Source of the DNA: Thermoprotei archaeon
Lineage (GTDB): Archaea; Thermoproteota; Methanomethylicia; Nezhaarchaeales; B40-G2
Direction: 5' to 3'
NCBI GenBank assembly: GCA_003649615.1
Contig: QMSI01000004.1
Coordinates: 1-52,857 of the forward strand
Length of the DNA: 52,857 nucleotides
Positions within the stretch are counted from its first letter, which is position 1, and each line of letters starts with the position of its first letter. The notes below the pieces were generated by a model. It searched no databases. It was not told where the DNA came from and saw nothing but the letters and a program-made list of their open reading frames with translations. The position numbers and the translations under genes are program-made. Positions 46,975 through 52,857 of this stretch are shown here, piece after piece.

Positions 46975-48192
46975 CTACCTCCCCTTACCCGTTTTTAAGA
47001 CCTCCTCCACCCTCTGCTCTAGGAGGGAGGCTTGTACGTCGATTAAGCCTATGAGCGTGGTTCTTCCACCTGCACCGCCAGTAACCTTGGTGTGGAGGTA
47101 GCCAGCCTCCTTCAACCTCCTGATCATCAGCCACACCTGCGTATGTCTCCTAGCAGCTTCACTATAGGCTCTACATACATCAACGTACTCACGCTCCACC
47201 TCACCGGTAGTACTGTAGGCTTTACACGTCCTCCTCAACACTCTCGCCACTGATAGTAGGAGGAGGAGCTCGTGGCGGGTAAGCTGATAGAGGTCTTCCC
47301 GGCTAAGCAACGGGTGGGTTTGAGCGTAAACCTCTCTGACAAGCTCAGGGTCTATGCGTCTAAGCCTCCTAGCCTCAGCTAGCCTACCAGCCCTCCATAG
47401 CAGCTCTAAGGCATACCTAGCGTCTCCTGAGCCGTGGCCGTCCACACCAGCCAAGTCCGCTATTAAGCTTAAGGCTTCCTTCGTCACAGCCCCTTCGACG
47501 AAAGCCTCCGGCACCCTATCCTCCAAGATATCGAGGAGCTGGCTTGAAGTATAAGGCTCAAACCTAACCAGGTTATGAGCTGAGCTGCTAGACACGCTCT
47601 CGCTTAGCCCATAGGTGGAGGGGTGGCTCCTGGAAATCAGCATCAACCCTAGCCTTTGAGGCACGTTTAAACGTTCATCAGACACTCTTGAGAGAGCGTA
47701 TAGAGGTGCCTCCCCCACGGCCTTAACCATGTAGTCCACCTCGTCCAGCGCCGCAACAAGGTAAGCATCCTGGTCCTCGAGAGCCTTCCAAGCCATCTCC
47801 AGAAGCTCCTGCGCCGAGAAACCTCTCTCAGGTATCGAAGGTAAGACGCGCTGAGCTATCCGTTTAGCTACGACGAAGAACGTTCTATCCTTGTAGCAGT
47901 TAACGTGGACGTAGCGAACATCCACCCCTCTCCTACGAGCTTCACGTTCAAGAAGATAGCCGAGGCGCTTAGAGGTAGCCGTCTTACCTGTACCTACACC
48001 ACCCACCAACCATACCTTCACGAAGAAGGAGCCTGGAGCCTCCAAGAACACCCTGAAGAAGCTGGAAAGCTCCTTTAACTGAGCTTCACGGTGAGGGAGG
48101 CTGGAAGGCACGTATTCAGGCGATAGCTTGCCTTCATCCCTGAATACCTTGAACTGAGAGAAGCTAAAGCCCTCACTGAGACCTTCAGCCAC
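46975..48192 (-). CDS. Orc1/Cdc6 replication initiator-like AAA+ ATPase
   Basis: An archaeal Orc1/Cdc6-family origin-binding ATPase, 405 residues. Walker A GGVGTGKT is at residues 64-71, Walker B ALDEVDYM near 149-155, and a C-terminal winged helix starts near 310 (DVCRAYSEAARRHTQVW ... GRTTLIGL). The segment at the sensor-1 position reads LMLISRSHPSTYG, whereas most Orc1/Cdc6 proteins have a GISN-like motif, so this is a divergent member and may be a regulator instead of an initiator. It heads an operon with the winged-helix gene and moaCBA. I found no ORB-type repeats in the neighbouring gaps. Confidence 0.88.
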   Translation of the reverse strand: MAEGLSEGFSFSQFKVFRDEGKLSPEYVPSSLPHREAQLKELSSFFRVFLEAPGSFFVKVWLVGGVGTGKTATSKRLGYLLEREARRRGVDVRYVHVNCYKDRTFFVVAKRIAQRVLPSIPERGFSAQELLEMAWKALEDQDAYLVAALDEVDYMVKAVGEAPLYALSRVSDERLNVPQRLGLMLISRSHPSTYGLSESVSSSSAHNLVRFEPYTSSQLLDILEDRVPEAFVEGAVTKEALSLIADLAGVDGHGSGDARYALELLWRAGRLAEARRLRRIDPELVREVYAQTHPLLSREDLYQLTRHELLLLLSVARVLRRTCKAYSTTGEVEREYVDVCRAYSEAARRHTQVWLMIRRLKEAGYLHTKVTGGAGGRTTLIGLIDVQASLLEQRVEEVLKTGKGR

Positions 48193-48265
48193 CCTCCAAC
48201 CCTAAGTCAATCTCTAAGCGACACCTAAAAAGTTCTCGCGGATAGGACACTGCGAGGCTGAGGGC

Positions 48266-48823
48266 TTGCCCATAACTTTAATCACCACTATACAAGGCAA
48301 GGAGCACACCGCCATGGAGGAGATCCCCGACTGCCTATACCGCTTCGACGAGAACGTCAGGGTTGAAGCCGCCCCCTTTAAAGGCGTGCTTAAAGTGTAC
48401 ACCTCCATCCCCTCCAGAGAAGCAGCCAGAATCATAGCTTCCTGCTGGACAAGCCACGTAGTACGCATAGTACCCTTAGACATAGTGGTGGAGGCCAGCC
48501 TACCTCGCATCGTAGAGGAGGTGGTGAAACTGGCCAGGGAGAAACGCTTGAGCAAGGAGACCGTGGCTGTCAAGTGTACCAGGAGAGGAGGCAGGCTAAG
48601 GTCAAGCAAAGAAGTTGAGGAGGAGGTCGGAGCAGCGTTGAAAAACTCGCTCAGGTTGAAGGTCAACCTATCCAACCCTGACGTGCTAGTTAGAATAGAA
48701 GTGCTGGGAGATGAAGCCGGAATAGCCTTGCTGAGCAGGGAGGATCTTAAACCTCCTCGTAGAGTCTGGCCTCCATACCTATACCAAGTAGACGAGGGCG
48801 GCCAAGGAGGCTACGCGGAGTAG
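48266..48823 (+). CDS. THUMP-domain protein (COG1818, Tan1-like)
   Basis: A 185-residue RNA-binding protein with a single THUMP domain. The start PITLITTIQGKEHTAMEEI is typical of the N-terminal ferredoxin-like part; the THUMP core is near 75-165 (TVAVKCTRRGGRLRSSKEVEEEVG, then VLVRIEVLGDEAGIALL). No catalytic domain is attached, as in Tan1, the helper of tRNA cytidine acetylation. It may present tRNA to a partner enzyme such as an acetyltransferase or thiolase. The start is TTG. It is divergent from orc1/cdc6 across 73 bases. Confidence 0.78.
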   Translation: MPITLITTIQGKEHTAMEEIPDCLYRFDENVRVEAAPFKGVLKVYTSIPSREAARIIASCWTSHVVRIVPLDIVVEASLPRIVEEVVKLAREKRLSKETVAVKCTRRGGRLRSSKEVEEEVGAALKNSLRLKVNLSNPDVLVRIEVLGDEAGIALLSREDLKPPRRVWPPYLYQVDEGGQGGYAE

Positions 48824-48942
48824 AGGTTTGATTAACTAAAGACATACTTGGTGAAGCCATAGTCCTCCAGGGCTCTTGCTCAGCTCTAAGCGCCTACAGC
48901 CCCGTCCTCCCGGAGGAGGATTTATGTAAAATTTTGTAAATA

Positions 48943-48957
48943 GTAACACTTATAAAG
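48943..48957 (+). promoter_or_regulatory. cobN promoter: TATA box with upstream GTAACACTTA element
   Basis: TTATAAAG (48951-48957 region) is centred 28 bases before the ATG at 48982, so the mRNA is nearly leaderless. GTAACACTTA (48943-48952) overlaps its upstream edge, the BRE position. The same 10 bases occupy the same place at the importer promoter (31553-31562, minus strand). An AT-rich TGTAAAATTTTGTAAATA precedes it. Confidence 0.55.
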
Positions 48958-48981
48958 ATCCGAGGGCGGCGAGGTTGCGTT

Positions 48982-51900
48982 ATGGAGCTTTGCGTAATAT
49001 CAACCAAGACAAGCCTTGAGCCGCTACTAGAAGCCGTTGAGGAGCTTAACGAACAGGGCATCGCGCTTAACCTAAAACTGCTCTATACACACCAGTTAGA
49101 TGAGGCCGGCGAGGCTTCAAGGCAAGAGCTCAGCGAAGCCTTGGAAAATGCCGATATCGTAGTCATAGACCTTAGGACGCCTACTAGCTGGTTTGTCAAG
49201 GAGCTGCCCAAGGCCATAAACGCCAGTAAAGCCAAGGTGGTTCTACCACTAGTCGTCGGTAGCCCAAGCATCCTTAAGCTGCTCAGATTAGGCAGCTTTT
49301 CAGGCAAGTTCTTTGAGTCCAAGGCCAAGGAGGTCGACATGGACGTTGAGTACTTAGAACTATCTAAGGTATGGATGATGATGGAGCTCACCAAGAAGGC
49401 TGGCAAAGCACTCCCTCTAGGCCCACTTAAACATCTAAGGAACTGGTCTAAATGCATCGATTACTGGACGCTTCATGGTAAGAGAAACCTAAAGAACATG
49501 CTCCTCCTGATACTCAAGGAATACTTCAACCTGGAGGTTAGCCCTGAGGAACCCATCCTCGAGGTGCCGCCCGGCTCAGTATGGGACCCTATCGACGGAG
49601 CTTGTAAGAGGCTCGAGGAGTACGTCAGCCACCACAAGCTAGACCTAGCTAAACCCACCGTCGCCCTACTCCTATACGCAGGGATGCACTTCGACCAGTG
49701 TAGGCCTATAGCTGAGCGCTTATTCATGGAGCTTAGACGTGAAGGGATAAACGTGATCCCGGTTGTTGGAGGAGCAGCCAAGGAGCTACGCGGCAACGTG
49801 GAGATGCTCAAACAAAACACCGTTGTGTCCGGTAAGCCGGTGGTGGACGCTGTGGTTAACCTACAGTGGTTTAGGCTTGTTGGCGGGCCCTATGGAGGGC
49901 CTCCTGAGCCCACCTATAACCTATTCAATGAGTTGAACTGCCTTCTTTTCAATGGCCTGATAATGTATATGAGGGAGGTTTCAAAGTGGGAGAAGGATCC
50001 ACGCGGCATAGCGCCTGTGGAGGTGGTCACGGCAGTAGCCCTGCCCGAGGCTGACGGTGCCATCGAGCCGATACCCACAGCTGGGCTCAGCGACGACCTA
50101 AGAAAAAGGATGACGGTGATTGATGAAAGGCTGGCTAGGCGAGTCGAGAGGATCTCTAGGTGGGTGAGGCTGAGACGTAAGCCCGTTGAGGATAGGAGGC
50201 TGGCTTTAATCATCTATAACTACCCTCCGGGGGAGCATAACGTTGGCAGCGCAACCTACCTAGACGTGTTCGCTAGCCTCGAAGCCTTAATGAGGAGGTT
50301 GAAGGAGGAAGGCTATGAACTAGAGGTTTTACCCAAGGAGGAGCTGAAGGAGCTGCTCTTATCCCGAGGACTCATAAACTCGCCGCAGTGGACGGCCTTT
50401 AAAGACCCTATCAAGCTAAGCTTAAACATGTACGAGGACTACTTAGCGAAGCTCCCCAGCGAGGCTAGGTCAAGGCTCGTAGAGGCCTGGGGGGAGCCTC
50501 CTGGCAACGTGAACGTTATCGAAGGCGACCTGGTCATACCGGGCGTAGTGCTGGGCAACCTGTTCATCGGCGTCCAGCCCAGTAGAGGGGTGCATGAAGA
50601 GGTCGATAAGCTATATCATAGCAAGGACCTCCCCCCACACCACCAGTACGTGGCCTTCTACCAGTGGATCGACAAGGTCTTTAAAGCAGACGTCGTGGTC
50701 CACCTGGGGACCCATGGAACCCTCGAGTTTATGCCCGGTAAGGAGGTGGGGCTCTCCGGTAAGTGCTTCCCCGACCTGCTCATCGGTAACATGCCTCACC
50801 TCTACGTCTACCACGTGACCAACCCTTCAGAGATGACGATAGCTAAGCGTAGAGGTTACGCCTACACCATAACCCACGGCTCACCACCCTTCACCAAGGC
50901 CGACCTATACGAGGACTACGTTGAGCTCGAGGAGCTGCTGCACGAGCTTAAGGAGGCTGAGGCTCAAGACCCGGAGAGGGTTAGCGTCGTCAAGAGGTTG
51001 ATAGAGGACCGATGCTCCAAGCTCAGCTTGGCTTACTCAAGCCTCGACGAGCTATACGACAAGCTGTTCGAGATGAGGAGGTCCATCATACCTAAGGGGC
51101 TACACGTGCTCGGCGAGCGGTGGAGCGATGAGGAGCTCGTCGACTACCTCGCCTTCGTGTTGAGGTACGATAGGGAGGTGCGGTCCCTGCATAGGGTGTT
51201 GGCGGAGGCGAAGGGCCTCGACTACGACGAATTGCTTGAGAAGCCCCACACGGTGATAAACGGTAGGAGAGCCACTGAGCTGGTCAACGAGCTGGAGGAG
51301 GAGGCCAGAAGCTTCGTAGCCATGGTGTTGAGCGGCAAAAGCGACCAAGCGATTCGTAGGCTTCCCAGAGGAGCTAGACGTGAAGCCAAGCAGATCGCCG
51401 ACTTCGTAAAGGACTTAGCGTCAAGGGTTGGAGCTTGCGACGAGCTAAGCTCAGTGGTCAAAGCCTTAAACGGCGAGTATGTTCAGCCCAGAGTTGCTGG
51501 CGACCCTCTCAGGACCCCTGAAGCCCTTCCAACAGGTAGCCACGGCTACGGCTTCGACCCTAGGCTAACGCCTAGCAAGGCAGCTTACCTTAGAGGAGCC
51601 AAGATAGCTGAGGACACCTTGAAGCTGTACAAGGAGAAAGATGGGCGTTACCCTGAGGCTGTAGGCGTGGTTCTCTGGGGCTTTGAAACCATGGGGACGA
51701 GGGGTGAAACCATAGGTCAGATTCTTCAGCTTCTAGGCGTAAGGCTCGTGAGGAAGCATGGACCGTGGAGCTCAGACCTAGAGGTGATACCGCTCGAGGA
51801 GCTTGGTAGGCCTAGGATCGACGTAGTGGTCACCATATGCGGGATCTTCAGGGACACCTTCCCCAACCTGATCACCTTGATAGATAGGGCGGTTAGGCTG

Positions 51901-52707
51901 GTAGCAAGCTTAGAGGAGCCACCTGAGGCGAACTATGTGAGGAAGCACATCCTTGAGGCTCAGGAAGTTTATGGCGCTGACTCGACGGTTAGGGTCTTCG
52001 GCCCCAAGGATGGAGCCTACAACACCCGGCTGACCGACATGGTGGAGTCCTCAGCTTGGAGAAGCGAGGAGGAGCTTGCTAAAACCTACATTGAAGACAT
52101 GACGTACGGCTACGGGGAGAACGTGGAGGCTAAGCCGCTCAACGAGCTATTCAGGGGCCTCCTATCCAAGGTAGACTTGGTGAGCCAGGTAAGGTATGCT
52201 CACGAATACGAGGTGATAGACCTCGACCATTACTACGAGTTCCTGGGAGGCTTAAAGAAAGCTGTCGAGGACATCAAGGGGGAGAAGGTAGACGCTGTGT
52301 GGATAGACACCACGTTGGAGAAGGTAAAGCTTAGAGGCCTATCAGAGGCCATCGACCACGCCGTCCGCACGAGGCTCCTTAACCCGAAGTGGGCCAACGC
52401 CATGCTGGAGCACGGCTACGATGGCGCACGCGAAGTGGCCAAGAGAGTGGAGTACGTGTTAGGGCTAGCTGCAACCACAGGCGAAGTACCAAGCTGGGTG
52501 TGGGATAAAATCGCTGAAAGATACCTGTTCGATGAGAAGCTCAGGGAGAGAATGATTGAAGAGAACCCTTGGGCAGTCCACGAAATAGCTAAGAGGCTCT
52601 ATGAAGCATATGCCAGAGGGTACTGGAAGGTTAAGGAGGACGTGCTCAGAAAATTAAAGGACATCTCCAGTGAAATCGAGGGTCTCTTAGAGGAGAAGGG
52701 AGGCTGA
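48982..52707 (+). CDS. cobN: CobN/BchH-type cobalt or magnesium chelatase large subunit
   Basis: The large, substrate-binding subunit of an ATP-dependent metal chelatase; in archaea this is normally used for cobalt insertion into corrin precursors. The 1241-residue protein is full length. Family signs: GTHGTLEFMPGKEVGLS near 576-592, IGNMPHLYVYHVTNPSE near 600, VLWGFETMGTRGETI near 897 and VRVFGPKDGAYNT near 1003, with a helical C-terminus. The ATPase partners (CobS/CobT or ChlI/ChlD-like) are not in the window. The ATG has a TATA box 28 bases upstream and a weak GAGG. It starts 158 bases after the THUMP gene, in which gap a GC-rich palindrome (about 48905-48919) and the promoter lie. Confidence 0.92.
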   Translation: MELCVISTKTSLEPLLEAVEELNEQGIALNLKLLYTHQLDEAGEASRQELSEALENADIVVIDLRTPTSWFVKELPKAINASKAKVVLPLVVGSPSILKLLRLGSFSGKFFESKAKEVDMDVEYLELSKVWMMMELTKKAGKALPLGPLKHLRNWSKCIDYWTLHGKRNLKNMLLLILKEYFNLEVSPEEPILEVPPGSVWDPIDGACKRLEEYVSHHKLDLAKPTVALLLYAGMHFDQCRPIAERLFMELRREGINVIPVVGGAAKELRGNVEMLKQNTVVSGKPVVDAVVNLQWFRLVGGPYGGPPEPTYNLFNELNCLLFNGLIMYMREVSKWEKDPRGIAPVEVVTAVALPEADGAIEPIPTAGLSDDLRKRMTVIDERLARRVERISRWVRLRRKPVEDRRLALIIYNYPPGEHNVGSATYLDVFASLEALMRRLKEEGYELEVLPKEELKELLLSRGLINSPQWTAFKDPIKLSLNMYEDYLAKLPSEARSRLVEAWGEPPGNVNVIEGDLVIPGVVLGNLFIGVQPSRGVHEEVDKLYHSKDLPPHHQYVAFYQWIDKVFKADVVVHLGTHGTLEFMPGKEVGLSGKCFPDLLIGNMPHLYVYHVTNPSEMTIAKRRGYAYTITHGSPPFTKADLYEDYVELEELLHELKEAEAQDPERVSVVKRLIEDRCSKLSLAYSSLDELYDKLFEMRRSIIPKGLHVLGERWSDEELVDYLAFVLRYDREVRSLHRVLAEAKGLDYDELLEKPHTVINGRRATELVNELEEEARSFVAMVLSGKSDQAIRRLPRGARREAKQIADFVKDLASRVGACDELSSVVKALNGEYVQPRVAGDPLRTPEALPTGSHGYGFDPRLTPSKAAYLRGAKIAEDTLKLYKEKDGRYPEAVGVVLWGFETMGTRGETIGQILQLLGVRLVRKHGPWSSDLEVIPLEELGRPRIDVVVTICGIFRDTFPNLITLIDRAVRLVASLEEPPEANYVRKHILEAQEVYGADSTVRVFGPKDGAYNTRLTDMVESSAWRSEEELAKTYIEDMTYGYGENVEAKPLNELFRGLLSKVDLVSQVRYAHEYEVIDLDHYYEFLGGLKKAVEDIKGEKVDAVWIDTTLEKVKLRGLSEAIDHAVRTRLLNPKWANAMLEHGYDGAREVAKRVEYVLGLAATTGEVPSWVWDKIAERYLFDEKLRERMIEENPWAVHEIAKRLYEAYARGYWKVKEDVLRKLKDISSEIEGLLEEKGG

Positions 52708-52708
52708 T

Positions 52709-52822
52709 CTACAGGTAAGGCTCAGCACTCAAAACCTTGCCGCTCATCGACGCGCCTCTTTGATGGTCAGGATCCCTCCTTCGCCTCTCCATAGCCTCCC
52801 AGTCAATATAGGAAGACCCCAT
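52709..52822 (-). CDS. Possible small protein (37 residues), doubtful
   Basis: A complete small reading frame running ATG to TAG downstream of, and convergent with, cobN. It would encode a very polar 37-residue peptide with an Arg-rich centre (MERRRRDPDHQRG) and the end SAEPYL. An in-frame TAG sits directly before the ATG, so it is not the tail of a larger gene. I do not recognise it, and no well-spaced promoter or strong ribosome binding site is seen. Chance is as likely as a real gene. Confidence 0.25.
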   Translation of the reverse strand: MGSSYIDWEAMERRRRDPDHQRGASMSGKVLSAEPYL

Positions 52823-52857
52823 CTATCAGCTTTAAAGAGAGTAATGCTGTTAATTGT

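Noticed and set aside
48840-48940. Cobalamin riboswitch or leader RNA before cobN
   Set aside because: The sequence lies upstream of the TATA box, so it is not in the mRNA leader, and I see no cobalamin-riboswitch core.
48193-48981. Replication origin next to Orc1/Cdc6
   Set aside because: The gaps around the gene show no repeated ORB-like G-rich motifs or extended duplex-unwinding stretch; the one AT-rich run is explained by the cobN promoter.

Overview
This 52.9 kb window is chromosomal DNA from an archaeon, most likely an anaerobic thermophile of the TACK / Thermoproteota side of the tree. The evidence is in the gene set: TFB, a TFE-beta/Rpc34-like factor with an Fe-S cluster, Gar1, SRP19, ribosomal proteins S8e and L13e (L13e is typical of crenarchaeal-type lineages and missing from most Euryarchaeota), RFC small and large subunits, MCM, a GINS subunit, Hel308, Orc1/Cdc6, and an archaeal ether-lipid prenyltransferase. 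Two tRNA genes carry two introns each, including introns outside the anticodon loop, a habit best known from Thermoproteales-like archaea. Six radical-SAM enzymes and a CooC-type nickel ATPase fit an anaerobic life. I cannot name the species. The DNA is gene-dense; no gap between genes exceeds about 250 bases, many genes start with TTG or GTG, and convergent neighbours often touch or overlap. I see no CRISPR array, insertion sequence, phage gene or rRNA.

Layout. 1-6.3 kb: ThiL, CooC-like ATPase, a COG1031 radical-SAM protein, an ACL5-like aminopropyltransferase, tRNA-Thr(CGT) and a sugar nucleotidyltransferase-cupin fusion. 6.4-15.5 kb: twice-interrupted tRNA-Leu(GAG), UbiA-family prenyltransferase, then RNA and transcription machinery (Trm1, RlmE/FtsJ, TFE-beta, TFB, Gar1, SRP19, S8e), followed by a tight four-gene operon (M24 peptidase, coiled-coil protein, DUF373 membrane protein, nucleoside phosphorylase). 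15.5-28.3 kb: GPN GTPase with a small zinc-ribbon partner, radical-SAM proteins, RNA enzymes (TrmG10, RNase Z, ThpR, CCA transferase), UPF0200/UPF0201, PRPP synthetase, an alanine dehydrogenase-like protein, a COG2112 kinase and a twice-interrupted tRNA-Pro(GGG). 28.4-37.1 kb: a metal/corrinoid-type ABC importer, a DUF998 membrane protein, a Cas4-like nuclease, a histone-deacetylase-family protein, PurB and a SPASM radical-SAM protein. 37.3-48.8 kb: a replication island (Hel308, MCM, Gins23 divergent from RFC-S, RFC-L, L13e) followed by an operon joining Orc1/Cdc6, a winged-helix regulator and MoaC-MoaB-MoaA, then a THUMP protein. 48.9-52.9 kb: a full-length CobN/BchH-type chelatase large subunit.

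How the parts work together. Most genes are informational: tRNA methylation, CCA addition and 3' processing, transcription initiation, and the replication fork. The accessory theme is metal and tetrapyrrole chemistry: CobN, a FecBCD/BtuFCD-type importer and CooC. The most notable regulatory signal I found is that the cobN promoter and the promoter of the importer, 17 kb apart and on opposite strands, share the same 10-base element (GTAACACTTA) directly at the upstream edge of the TATA box; at the importer this element is one arm of a 7-bp inverted repeat. That suggests one regulator controls both. The interrupted tRNAs and the Orc1/Cdc6-moa operon are the other features I would look at first.
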